A DNA stretch of 64,000 bases from an uncultured Tateyamaria sp. (GCF_947503415.1 NZ_CANNDS010000001.1:1646501-1710500); one strand, 5' to 3'. Shown: positions 35,684-43,977, counted from the stretch's first letter. The notes: generated by a model from the sequence alone, not told the origin. Made by a program: numbers and translations.

Positions 35684-35809
35684 ATGACCCGCACCCGCCT
35701 GATCCTGCTGGCGATCCTCGCCGCGACAACACTGACCGCCTGCGAAACCGCCAAAGGCTTCGGCCGCGACATCACGCGCGCAGCAGACGCAGTGGACCGG
35801 GCGATTTAG
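35684..35809 (+). CDS. Entericidin-like small lipoprotein
   Basis: 41 aa. Signal and lipobox LILLAILAATTLTAC (Cys20), then ETAKGFGRDITRAADAVDRA, the entericidin A/B pattern. GGAGAG lies a few bases before ATG 35684. A relative is encoded at 42901. In other bacteria such peptides are envelope-stress-linked or toxin/antitoxin peptides; the role here is unknown. Confidence 0.85.
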   Translation: MTRTRLILLAILAATTLTACETAKGFGRDITRAADAVDRAI

Positions 35810-36252
35810 CGTCCTGGCGAAGCCAGTGCGCGTCACCCCGGCAGAGTATTGCGAAGCAATGCACGAGAGGGGGTAAGCCTCCAACCAAGCACCGCTGCGG
35901 TAGGGCGGGCTTCAGCCCGCCAATCAATCGTTCTGCAAACCTCGTTTTCGACATTCTCGCGCGGAATCAAGGGCGCAAGCCCGCCGCGCATCCATTGCCC
36001 GTCAGGCGATTTTGCCAAAGCAAAATCTGCCGAGAGGGGGCAGGCCCTCCCACGGCCTGTCGATTTGGTCGATCTTGGCACGCCGGTGAAATAGAAGACG
36101 TACTTGGCAGCCATAAAGTGCGTCAGTACGAACCTTGGATCGACAGACCAGGGCCAGCCGATGCGCGGCTTGGTGCAACGATTGCCAAAATAATACCGTA
36201 GGTCGGGCTTCAGCCCGCCAAACTACACCCACAAAACCAAGCAAAGGCCGTT
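35810..36252. repeat. Repeat-only stretch: hairpin-family copies and REPs
   Basis: No gene is supported. It holds hairpin-family members at 35836-35872 and 35997-36040 (inner stem GATTTTGC/GCAAAATC), and REPs GTAGGGCGGGCTTCAGCCC at about 35899-35921 and GTAGGTCGGGCTTCAGCCC at 36198-36219. Confidence 0.75.
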
Positions 36253-37510
36253 CTACGCCTCGGTCACGTTTGGCAATCGTGGCAAGCCGTCCGGCGCTTC
36301 TGGGGCAATGATCCCTTTATAACACTGGCCGAGTTGCTCAACCAAAGCATCCGCAGACCCGCCAAGCAGGAAAGAACTGCCAGTGATGATCGACGCCCAT
36401 AAGACTTTCGATGTGATCAAGCCTGCGGCGCCTTCACCTGCCTTTTTATAAAATGCATCTGCAAACAATCTGCGCGGACTACCAGCATCAGCAGCATCCT
36501 TCAGCGCGCTGATCTCTTGTTGGGCACGAACAAGCCGTTGGTTCAGGTTCGAGACGGTGTTTGCCGCCAAACGCAGAGCGTCTTGGAGCTCTGTTTCTCG
36601 TTGCGACTTTGGCGCATTACTATTCAATATCAAAGCGATACGCTCCAATATAGCGGGCAATACACTTAAAGGTTCTAAGGCCTCCGGCAAGGCGTTAGAG
36701 ATTTCACGAGAGTAGGCATTCGTAGCCATCGTGATAAGCTGTTGAAGGCCAGATGCAGCTATGGCGTTGGTTGTCGCATTCTCAATCAGAGCAACTGCTT
36801 GCGACTCGATGACTTCAGGCGGCAAGGCGTCTTTGGTGTTGAGATCCGCTTTAATCTCCCGGATCGCCTCAGCCACCTTGGCGACCGCATTTTCCCCCTC
36901 CCAAACGTCGTTCGGGATCTTCGCCACTTCAACGGCCAGATCCCAATCGCGGAACGTTCCATTCCACATCTCGCGATAACAATTCGCCCAAAAGGCCCAA
37001 TCCGGATGTTGGTATAGGCTCTGCAAAAAAAACGCCGTGGGCCAAAAAAACTTCTTCTGGCGCAGGAGGGTCGAGCCAAACCGCAGATGAACTCAAATGC
37101 TCAGGTTTGAACATTACATCAGTTTGGTGAGCGAAATAATCAGCAACGGAGGCGCTGCCATTGGCAGCGGCACTTGCGGCGGCGGCCTCGGCGGAACGTG
37201 TCACGTTTTTTTCGGCAGCGGTAGCTGCAGCATAAAAGCCAGGGCCGTTGAATGCTCTGGCAGCGGAAGCAGCAGCTACGCGTAATTCTTCTCTCGAATC
37301 TGAGGCTTGTTTTAAGCCGCAAGTTGCGGATGTAATGATCGACCTGAGTGCCAGCAAAACACGGGTTCGCAAAGGTGGGTTTTGCATACGGCCGACTAAT
37401 GCGATCGTCCGCAGTGCTGAGCGGCTGGCCATAGTGCACCGCATCTCATGGCTTTGCTTCTCAAACCACGCCTTGGCCTGCTCGATGTCCGAGAAATCCA
37501 CCTCACTCAC
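36253..37510 (-). pseudogene. Accessory gene split by a frameshift at an 8-base homopolymer
   Basis: Two overlapping reading frames form one protein. The first (ATG 37510) encodes an Ala-rich N-terminal part up to DPPAPEEVFLAHGVFF; the second continues (L)QSLYQHPDWAFWANCYREM to the stop at 36253. They join at eight A (37025-37032 on the plus strand); removing one base gives a continuous product of about 418 aa. The C-terminal part has a coiled-coil-like stretch (about LRLAANTVSNLNQRLVRAQQ) and one hydrophobic segment (ITSKVLWASIITGSSFLLGG). No known function. Base composition is more A/T-rich than the neighbours, suggesting transfer. Confidence 0.7.
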
Positions 37511-37561
37511 AAAAGTACCCCACCTGCGAAACCAGCTTCAATTTCCGTGCACGGTTCGACC

Positions 37562-37597
37562 ATGACACCGCTCGCACATGTCCGCAATTTCTGCATC
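37562..37597 (+). pseudogene. Fragment matching the first 12 codons of lepA
   Basis: 36 bases from ATG match the lepA start at 37885 except at three positions; the reading is MTPLAHVRNFCI against [12 protein letters not shown]. Afterwards the similarity stops and the frame is meaningless. Confidence 0.65.
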
Positions 37598-37713
37598 ACT
37601 TCCCGAACCTACCAAGGCAGGTTGCATCCGCTCAACCACGCCACTGCCCCATTAACCCAATCTCAACAAACCCCACCGCACGCCCCGTTAACCCCCCAAA
37701 CGCTGCACAGCCG

Positions 37714-37755
37714 GTGTACGGGGGGTGCACAGGGGGTGCATGGGGGGTGACACCC
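37714..37755. promoter_or_regulatory. Four G-rich 11-bp tandem repeats upstream of lepA
   Basis: GTGTACGGGGG, GTGCACAGGGG, GTGCATGGGGG and GTGACACCC start at 37714, 37725, 37736 and 37747, one per helical turn. The rest of 37598-37884 is C-rich with no gene and presumably includes the lepA promoter. Confidence 0.55.
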
Positions 37756-37884
37756 TATTTCGCCATAAAACATTGGCGTTAACCCCCGATTCCCGGCCCG
37801 ATGCCAAAACGCCCCACCGAACGTTGCGCGCCGCGGCGTCCCGGCCCATTGACCAACCCCCCGTTCCGCGACATATCCAAGCCC

Positions 37885-39681
37885 ATGACACCGCTCTCAC
37901 ATATCCGCAATTTCTCCATCGTCGCCCATATCGACCACGGGAAATCGACCCTCGCCGACCGGCTCATCCAGTCCACCAACACCGTGGCCGACCGGGACAT
38001 GAAGGAACAGCTGCTCGACAGCATGGATATCGAACGCGAGCGGGGCATCACCATCAAGGCCAACACCGTCCGCATCGACTACACCGCCAAGGACGGTGAG
38101 CACTACGTCCTGAACCTCATCGACACCCCCGGCCACGTGGATTTCGCCTACGAGGTCAGCCGCTCCATGCGCGCCGTCGAAGGCTCGCTTCTGGTCGTGG
38201 ACAGCACCCAGGGGGTTGAGGCGCAGACACTTGCCAACGTCTATCAGGCCATCGACGCCGACCACGAAATTGTCCCTGTTTTCAACAAGATAGACCTGCC
38301 CGCCAGTGACATCGATCGCGTCGCCGAACAGGTCGAGGATGTGATCGGCATCGACGCCTCGGGTGCCATCGCCGTCTCCGCCAAAACGGGCGAGGGGATC
38401 ATGGAAACGCTTGAGGCCATTGTCACCGAACTCCCCGCCCCCAAGGGCGATCCTGACGCGCCGCTCAAGGCCATGCTGGTCGACAGCTGGTACGACAGCT
38501 ACCTCGGCGTCATCGTCCTGATCCGCGTCATCGACGGGCGGCTCAAGAAGGGCGAAAAGATCAAGTTCCTGTCCAACAACACCGTCCACCACGTGGACCG
38601 CGTCGGCGTTTTCCGCCCGCAGATGGAGATGGTGGAGAGCTTGGGCCCCGGCGAAATTGGCTTCCTCACGGCGTCGATCAAACAAGTCCGCGACACCCGC
38701 GTTGGCGACACAATCACCCACGAACGCAAAGAGGTCGAGGCTCTCCCCGGCTTCAAACCCGCTCAACCCGTCGTTTTCTGCGGCCTTTTCCCGGTAGACA
38801 GCGCCGAGTTCGAAGACCTCCGCGACGCCATCGACAAACTCGCCCTCAACGACGCCAGTTTCAGTTTTGAAATGGAAACCTCCGCCGCCCTCGGCTTCGG
38901 ATTCCGTTGCGGCTTCCTCGGGCTTCTCCACCTCGAAGTCATCCGCGACCGTATCGAGCGGGAATACGGCATTGAACTGATCACTACGGCGCCGTCGGTC
39001 ATCTACCACGTCCACATGCGGGACGGCACGATGATGGAACTGCACAACCCCGCCGACATGCCCGATCTGTCCATCGTCGACCACATGGAAGAACCGCGGA
39101 TCAAGGCCACGATCCTCGTGCCCGACGAATATCTCGGGGATGTGCTGAAACTCTGCCAGGACCGCCGCGGCATCCAGGAAGACCTCACCTACGCCGGCAG
39201 CCGTGCCATGGTTGTCTATGACCTGCCGCTGAACGAGGTGGTGTTCGACTTCTATGATCGGCTGAAATCGGTGACCAAGGGGTACGCGTCCTTCGATTAT
39301 CAACTGACGGGCTACCGTGAGGATAATTTGGTCAAGATGTCGATCCTTGTGAATGATGAGCCTGTGGATGCGCTGTCGATCATGGTTCACCGCGACCGGG
39401 CCGAGATGCGGGGGCGGGCGATGGTGGAGAAACTCAAGGATCTGATCCCGCGCCACATGTTCAAGATTCCGATCCAGGCGGCGATTGGGGGCAAGGTGAT
39501 CGCCCGTGAAACCCTGTCTGCGATGCGGAAGGATGTGACGGCAAAATGCTACGGGGGGGATGCCACCCGGAAGCGGAAATTGCTGGACAAACAGAAGGCC
39601 GGGAAGAAGAAAATGCGGCAGTTCGGGAAGGTGGATATCCCGCAGGAAGCGTTTATTTCCGCTCTGAAAATGGATGGGTGA
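37885..39681 (+). CDS. lepA: Elongation factor 4 (LepA), ribosome back-translocating GTPase
   Basis: 598 aa, full length. G1 motif [10 protein letters not shown]2 RGITIK, G3 DTPGH, G4 NKID; the C-terminal domain ends [20 protein letters not shown]. It acts on stalled ribosomes. ATG 37885 is the family start; the reading from 37801 is an unlikely extension. Codon style is strongly C-ending until about 39200 and G/T-richer afterwards, and fragments of both gene ends flank it, so the gene looks like a recombination product while the protein appears intact. Confidence 0.96.
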   Translation: MTPLSHIRNFSIVAHIDHGKSTLADRLIQSTNTVADRDMKEQLLDSMDIERERGITIKANTVRIDYTAKDGEHYVLNLIDTPGHVDFAYEVSRSMRAVEGSLLVVDSTQGVEAQTLANVYQAIDADHEIVPVFNKIDLPASDIDRVAEQVEDVIGIDASGAIAVSAKTGEGIMETLEAIVTELPAPKGDPDAPLKAMLVDSWYDSYLGVIVLIRVIDGRLKKGEKIKFLSNNTVHHVDRVGVFRPQMEMVESLGPGEIGFLTASIKQVRDTRVGDTITHERKEVEALPGFKPAQPVVFCGLFPVDSAEFEDLRDAIDKLALNDASFSFEMETSAALGFGFRCGFLGLLHLEVIRDRIEREYGIELITTAPSVIYHVHMRDGTMMELHNPADMPDLSIVDHMEEPRIKATILVPDEYLGDVLKLCQDRRGIQEDLTYAGSRAMVVYDLPLNEVVFDFYDRLKSVTKGYASFDYQLTGYREDNLVKMSILVNDEPVDALSIMVHRDRAEMRGRAMVEKLKDLIPRHMFKIPIQAAIGGKVIARETLSAMRKDVTAKCYGGDATRKRKLLDKQKAGKKKMRQFGKVDIPQEAFISALKMDG

Positions 39682-39682
39682 G

Positions 39683-39716
39683 ACGGAGGGTGTCCCAGCG
39701 CGGGACAGGACTCCGT
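39683..39716 (+). terminator. Hairpin after lepA
   Basis: ACGGAG..TGTCCC, loop AGCGC, GGGACA..CTCCGT. A two-part stem directly after the lepA stop; the T-run is weak (TCGTT). Confidence 0.5.
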
Positions 39717-39815
39717 TCGTTAGAATTCAATGGGTTACAGGGGCGTGTTAGGGAATTGGTAAGGTTTCCTGGGTTTTTATTTATCGGTTTTTAGCTTTTT
39801 TGCCTTGTCGTAGGG

Positions 39816-39932
39816 ATGCGGAAGCGGAAGCTGCTGGACAAGCAGAAGGCCGGGAAGAAGAAGATGCGGCAGTTCGGGAAGGTGGATATCCCGCAAGAAG
39901 CTTTCATTTCCGCCCTCAAGATGGACGGCTAA
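39816..39932 (+). pseudogene. Duplicate of the lepA 3' end
   Basis: Encodes [17 protein letters not shown]...ALKMDG, the last 37 LepA residues unchanged after the initial Met, but with about ten synonymous base differences from the intact lepA copy 130 bp upstream. That pattern suggests an older divergent lepA allele, not a fresh duplication. It ends inside a large inverted repeat. Confidence 0.8.
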
Positions 39933-39960
39933 GCCGTCCATATCGGGCGGAAATGAAAGC
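39900..39960. repeat. 61-nt imperfect palindrome at the end of the lepA remnant
   Basis: GCTTTCATTTCCGCCC (39900-39915) pairs perfectly with GGGCGGAAATGAAAGC (39945-39960); inside, ATGGACGGCT pairs with AGCCGTCCAT around one base. Right after it the sequence turns A/T-rich. Confidence 0.8.
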
Positions 39961-40100
39961 AGTGCGCGAAAGTCGTATCGCGCAGCGATGCGCGTAGCGG
40001 CACCCGGTTGAGCATCGTTTTTAGAAATGAAGCGAAAATGCTGGATGATCAAGCGGCATTCTGTTCTACTACGCTGAGTAGTACAGGGAGCGGTTCAGAT

Positions 40101-40736
40101 ATGGCGAATCTGCCTTACGTAACAGCAACGGGTAATATTGCGAAAGCCATTGATGCAATTAAGAAAGCCGCTACACCACCCAAGGTTTCCGGCGACTTCG
40201 TTAAAAACATTCTCGGCATTAAGGGTGGTTCTGGTGATCAAATCACGAGTTTCTTAAAGAAAATTGGTTTGGCGGACGCTGGCGGGTCTCCTACTGAATT
40301 ATATAATAAGCTCAGGAACCCAACAACTAGCGGCGAAGCGATTGCTGAATGCTTGCGTATAGCGTACCAACCACTATTTGAACGAAACGAGTACGTTTAC
40401 AGCCTAGATGATGAAGCCTTGAAAGGTTTGATTATCGACGAAACGGGGAATGCAGACGACTCCAATCCTGTCAAAATGGCTTTATCCAGCTTCAAAGCGC
40501 TTAACGAATTCGCGGACTTTAGTGGGCGTTCGGAAATTATAGAGAAACAAACAGCCACCTTGCCTGAACCAGAAGCGCCGCCGGCTGAATTTAGAAATTT
40601 AGGGCAGGTTTCAGTTCAATCACCGAAGTTAAATATTGGTTACAATATTCATCTTAACCTTCCGGCTACGGATGACATCTCTGTATTCAATGCCATTTTT
40701 AAAAGCCTGAAGGAGAATTTATTGATCGATGACTGA
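40101..40736 (+). CDS. DUF5343-like protein, partner of the HEPN gene
   Basis: 211 aa. MANLPYVTATGNIAKAIDAI, KVSGDFVKNILGIKGG and GYNIHLNLPATDDISVFNAIF match my memory of DUF5343 proteins; the N-terminal half looks like a winged-helix-type domain. ATG 40101 has AGGGAG ten bases upstream; the frame upstream to 40008 lacks one. It overlaps the HEPN gene by eight bases. A/T-rich and different in codon use from neighbours, it looks transferred. Possibly an antitoxin, sensor or DNA-binding partner; not established. Confidence 0.75.
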   Translation: MANLPYVTATGNIAKAIDAIKKAATPPKVSGDFVKNILGIKGGSGDQITSFLKKIGLADAGGSPTELYNKLRNPTTSGEAIAECLRIAYQPLFERNEYVYSLDDEALKGLIIDETGNADDSNPVKMALSSFKALNEFADFSGRSEIIEKQTATLPEPEAPPAEFRNLGQVSVQSPKLNIGYNIHLNLPATDDISVFNAIFKSLKENLLIDD

Positions 40737-41322
40737 TCGTGCACTCCTTGATAAAGTCCGAGCATTTGGAATGTCTGGTTTTCAAATTCGGGACGACATT
40801 TCAAAAGTTGAGAAGGAAAAGACACTCAATTTGCTGGTGCGGCCGCGAGCTGAGAAGGTCAGAAAGCTTGAGGGATATGATCAATTTGAGGGCAGGGTTC
40901 GTGCAGATGCAGCGCAGATGTCTGAGTTTTACGAGATATTCTATTGCCTAGAGGTCTCGATAAGACAACTAGTCGAAAACATTTTAGAGGAGGCAGAGGG
41001 CGCTGATTGGTGGAATTCGGAGCGGGTAGAGAAAGAGTTTCGCGAATATGTACAAAGGATACAGTCTGATGAAGCTAATACAGAAATTACGACTCGATCT
41101 GAAAGAAATATCGATTACTTGACCTTTGGACAACTGGGTAAACTGATTACAAATAATTTTGATGTTTTTAACGCAGTGCTTTCTTCAAAGCGGGCCGTTG
41201 ATAGAATTATGAGCCAACTGAATTTATTGCGCAATCCTATAGCGCATTGTGGATTATTGGCCGACGACGAAAAAGAAAGACTGGAATTGACTGTTCGAGA
41301 TTGGTTTCGGATGCGCTCTTAG
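40729..41322 (+). CDS. Swt1-type HEPN domain protein, RNase candidate
   Basis: 197 aa, mostly helical. The C-terminal motif LRNPIAHCGLL holds the HEPN signature R168-N-x3-H173 (Rx4H with a polar second residue), the catalytic core of many HEPN RNases. The N-terminus (LLDKVRAFGMSGFQIRDDIS) precedes an F/Y-rich helix (MSEFYEIFYCLEVSIRQLVENIL) typical of the Swt1-like HEPN subgroup. The start lies inside the DUF5343 gene (ATGACTGA), so the two proteins are probably made together. Toxin/antitoxin or phage-defence function is inference. Confidence 0.75.
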   Translation: MTDRALLDKVRAFGMSGFQIRDDISKVEKEKTLNLLVRPRAEKVRKLEGYDQFEGRVRADAAQMSEFYEIFYCLEVSIRQLVENILEEAEGADWWNSERVEKEFREYVQRIQSDEANTEITTRSERNIDYLTFGQLGKLITNNFDVFNAVLSSKRAVDRIMSQLNLLRNPIAHCGLLADDEKERLELTVRDWFRMRS

Positions 41323-41374
41323 TAAGTTTAGAAATCGTTGGATTGGGGGCCATTCCAAGTGAACCCACAACACC

Positions 41375-41397
41375 GGCGGGGTGAAACCCCGCCCTAC
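41375..41397. repeat. REP palindrome at the transposase 3' end
   Basis: GGCGGGGTGAAACCCCGCC then CTAC. It overlaps the last codons of the transposase gene on the other strand. Confidence 0.75.
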
Positions 41398-41954
41398 AAA
41401 ACCAAATCCATCCCCGCCCGAAACCGCGCGTCCCGATGCACACTCGAATACGCCCAATCCTCGGGCCGCTCTACAAGCCCGTGTTTCACCGGGTTCATCC
41501 AACAATATCGCACATGCGCGAGGTAATCGGCGTCGTCCCGAATATGATGCTCCCAAAATCGCCGTTGCCAGACACCCGCATCTCCTTTCGCGATCTTGCT
41601 TTCCGTACGCCGTAGGGTGGGGTTCCACCCCACCGCATGTCCCAACCGTTTCGCATGGGTGGGTTGAAAACCCACCCTACCGTAGTCCCGAATGGTCCGC
41701 GTAAACCGCGCTTTGATTGCGGCCCATCGTGTCGAGAAATCCCGGTCGCCCACTGGCAAGGTCCAGACGCAATGTAAGTGGTCGGGCAGCACGACACATG
41801 CATCGATGTGAAAGGGGCGCTCGGCACGCGTTACCCTCACTGCATCGCGCAAGGCGTCGACTTCGTCAACGAGCAGTGTGCCGCCACGCTGCGCCAACGC
41901 GACGGTGAAGAAGATGGACGCTCCGGTGATCTTGGGTCGGCGGTAGTTTGGCAT
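41394..41954 (-). CDS. REP-associated tyrosine transposase (RAYT, Y1/HUH)
   Basis: 186 aa single-strand DNA transposase relative. HUH-type motif PDHLHCVW (His59, His61), then VWQRRFWEHHIRD and YCWMNPVKHG with Tyr150 as likely nucleophile. Such enzymes move or maintain REP palindromes. REPs flank it at 41375 and 42004. Residues 92-116 are encoded by an inverted REP pair (41612-41680) inserted in frame, between the HUH part and the C-terminal helices; related proteins normally lack that stretch as far as I know. Whether it is still active is open. Confidence 0.88.
   Translation of the reverse strand: MPNYRRPKITGASIFFTVALAQRGGTLLVDEVDALRDAVRVTRAERPFHIDACVVLPDHLHCVWTLPVGDRDFSTRWAAIKARFTRTIRDYGRVGFQPTHAKRLGHAVGWNPTLRRTESKIAKGDAGVWQRRFWEHHIRDDADYLAHVRYCWMNPVKHGLVERPEDWAYSSVHRDARFRAGMDLVL
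41612..41680. repeat. Inverted REP pair inside the transposase gene
   Basis: GTAGGGTGGGGTTCCACCCC (41612-41634 with its arm) and the opposite copy GGGTGGGTTGAAAACCCACC-CTAC (41657-41680), separated by 22 bases. Heads point outward. Confidence 0.85.
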
Positions 41955-42003
41955 GGGGCAACCATGTGCGGGGCATGGTTAACGCGGGTTGAACGGACAC
42001 GGC

Positions 42004-42026
42004 GGCGGGGCGGGAACCCCGCCCTA
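42004..42026. repeat. REP palindrome upstream of the transposase
   Basis: GGCGGGGCGGGAACCCCGCC followed by CTAC, 50 bp before the transposase start. Confidence 0.7.
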
Positions 42027-42097
42027 CGACACTACCCAATCACCACAATTGGCCGGTTCGCTCCAAATCGCTATGCTGGTCGTAGGAGGATACGGAA

Positions 42098-42205
42098 ATG
42101 TATGATGTGACATTTGATCTGATTTTACTGGCGTTGGTGCTTATCAACATGGGCTTTACGATCTACAGCATTTGGTTTTCGAAAGAGAAACCCGCGGAAG
42201 ATTAG
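42098..42205 (+). CDS. 35-aa single-span membrane peptide
   Basis: 35 aa: a short acidic N-terminus, a hydrophobic span (LILLALVLINMGFTIYSIWF) and the charged tail SKEKPAED. AGGAGG at 42084-42089 lies eight bases before ATG 42098, the clearest ribosome site in this stretch, which argues that the ORF is real. Family unknown; candidates are a membrane-complex accessory subunit or a small toxin-like peptide. Confidence 0.6.
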   Translation: MYDVTFDLILLALVLINMGFTIYSIWFSKEKPAED

Positions 42206-42840
42206 ACCGCAAAGGGCGGGGGCTGCAGGGCAACGGGTGATCGCGGCATTTATGCGGGCGGTGGGCTGATGTAGTTCCAACCTTCCTACGACACCATTCC
42301 TGACCAAACCTAAACCGCTGCCAGCCTTACACATTTCAACCTTATCCCCATCTTCTCCACAAGAAATCCACAAGCGTTATCAAGGCCTTATCCCCAAGAA
42401 ATTTCGCAAACTCGTCATTTTTCCGTTGCCCGACTCACCCTGTCTGCCCCAATCTCTATCTACCGGCGCAGAGTTCATAGAACGACGCGGTGGACGCAAA
42501 GGCCCCGGGGGCAACGGGATGATCCGGACGGGTTGCAAGACCTAGCCGAACCATCAACGGGCAACCGGATGCAGGTCGGATCGTGTGATCTCGAAAGGGA
42601 TGTGACGAAAAGGCGGTGTCAGCAGGGTTGATGCGGGGGACGGTTTGACCCTGGTCAGGCAGTCTCGGCACGTGGCGGCAACGCCATGCGCAAGCTGGGC
42701 CGAGTGTCGCCCTCTGGGGGGAGATAAGGTTCAACGAGGCGTCAGGGTGTGTCGCTCGCGGCACAGCACGGATTTCGGTCCGCGCCCCTGGCGCCTTATC
42801 GCTTTTTGGCGCATCACCACGTGCGCAGCACTTGTCCCAA
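42206..42840. other. 635-bp region without a supported gene; DnaA-box-like cluster
   Basis: Open frames here have no domain or ribosome-site support. At 42342-42396 four same-strand 9-mers resemble DnaA boxes: TTATCCCCA (42342), TTCTCCACA (42353), AAATCCACA (42364) and TTATCCCCA (42388). The rest shows nothing recognisable. Confidence 0.4.
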
Positions 42841-42844
42841 ACAC

Positions 42845-42878
42845 AAAAAAAACCCGACCCCCAAGATAGGGGCCGGGC
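42845..42878 (-). terminator. Rho-independent terminator of the entericidin gene
   Basis: On the minus strand CCCGGCCCC, loop TATCTT, GGGGGTCGGG, then eight T. It lies 23 bp after the entericidin stop. Confidence 0.85.
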
Positions 42879-42900
42879 CGTCCACTCACCATCGTTTGTC

Positions 42901-43026
42901 TTATTGTACTTCCTGGCTCTCGTCTTCGATTGCGCTGCCGAGGGTCTGTACGTCGCGGCCGAAGCCTTCGGTTGTCTCGCAGGCGGCAAGGCCCAGAAGG
43001 GCTGTCATGATCAACACGCGTTTCAT
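42901..43026 (-). CDS. Entericidin-like small lipoprotein (second copy)
   Basis: 41 aa. Lipobox MKRVLIMTALLGLAAC (Cys16) and ETTEGFGRDVQTLGSAIEDE, the same pattern as the peptide at 35684. AAGGAG lies seven bases before the start and a strong terminator follows, so it is a single-gene unit. Function unknown; probably an outer- or inner-membrane lipopeptide. Confidence 0.88.
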   Translation of the reverse strand: MKRVLIMTALLGLAACETTEGFGRDVQTLGSAIEDESQEVQ

Positions 43027-43188
43027 CTTGTTTCTCCTTGCATGGGGCCGCGCGGTGCGACCGTGTTCCAAGGCATAACGATCCAGCTGTCGGTCTGGTT
43101 CCATGTCGCCCGTGTCGCCACAGGGTGTGATGATGTCTGGTGTGGTTTTGGGTCATTCTCTGCCCGGATCGCACTGTGCAGATCATGC

Positions 43189-43224
43189 AAAACGGCCCCG
43201 AAACCGAAGCTTGGGGCCGTTTGG
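43189..43224 (-). terminator. Terminator-like hairpin after the PA14-like gene
   Basis: AAACGGCCCC and GGGGCCGTTTT form a stem with a 13-base loop, about 70 bp downstream of the gene ending at 43295. Confidence 0.55.
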
Positions 43225-43294
43225 AATTTTGCTGTTTCCGGCCAAGCCTGTGCAGGTTCAGCCCATGTGCCGCCGCCTGAGCGCCGGTATGGTA

Positions 43295-43858
43295 TCAGTG
43301 CCCGAACGCTGTGTTCGGCATCCAGTCGGGGGCCCCTTGGCCGGCCCGCATGTGCAGGCACGCCGTGCCCACGCGCTGGAAGTAGGTGATGTCGACCGGG
43401 TACCAGCCTGCCTGCGGCACCTCGACCTGGACAGCCCGTGTTTCGAAGCATTTTTGCCGTCCGTCGAAATACCCCACCGTCTGGCCGCCGATCTTGGCGT
43501 CGAGCCCATCATTCGTAAGGAAATCAATGTTGTAGGTGCCCGGCGCGTCGAATTTCACATAGCCGGAAATGCCAGCAGCCACGTGGTGCGCCCGCTTGGA
43601 TGTCAGCGTGTTGTCCCCGTCCGCCGTGTCGCGGTAGTCGAGCCCTGCCAGCGCCGGGCCTGCCTTGCCCCGTTTCAGGGCGCGGTTGGCCTGGTTCAGA
43701 CTTTTGACATCAGGGGGATAGGCGTATTTGACAGCAAGCCCGGGTTTCAACCCTGACGGTTGGGGGTTGGCTGGTGTCAGCTTGAGGGGGGCTGCAAATG
43801 TGGCCGTAGCCAACATGATTGCTGTGGCGGCCAGGGCGGCCGTCTTGAACATTTTCAT
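43295..43858 (-). CDS. Secreted PA14-like domain protein
   Basis: 187 aa. Signal peptide MKMFKTAALAATAIMLATATFA with cleavage after AFA. The mature part resembles a PA14 beta-barrel (GYVKFDAPGTYNIDFLTNDGLDAKIGG; PVDITYFQRVGTACLHM). PA14 domains often bind carbohydrate. It stands alone next to the glycan operon that runs the same way, so surface-glycan binding is possible but unproven. Confidence 0.75.
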   Translation of the reverse strand: MKMFKTAALAATAIMLATATFAAPLKLTPANPQPSGLKPGLAVKYAYPPDVKSLNQANRALKRGKAGPALAGLDYRDTADGDNTLTSKRAHHVAAGISGYVKFDAPGTYNIDFLTNDGLDAKIGGQTVGYFDGRQKCFETRAVQVEVPQAGWYPVDITYFQRVGTACLHMRAGQGAPDWMPNTAFGH

Positions 43859-43977
43859 CTTTTACTCCCGTTGGACATGATCGCTTTTGGCGCGACCTTG
43901 AATCACCGGGAGTTTAAAAGGCGTTACCGGTGAGTGACAACAGGGTGGGGCGTAATCGTGATGAGTGCCGCGTGGTC

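Noticed and set aside
36253..41954. Complete prophage or integrative element around lepA
   Set aside because: No integrase, structural or replication genes are visible; only gene fragments, repeats and small accessory genes.
42342..42396. Chromosomal replication origin
   Set aside because: Only imperfect DnaA boxes, no A/T-rich unwinding element and no typical origin neighbours.
42456..42989. Minus-strand 177-codon frame as a gene
   Set aside because: No domain, no ribosome site, and it runs through a clear terminator and the entericidin gene.
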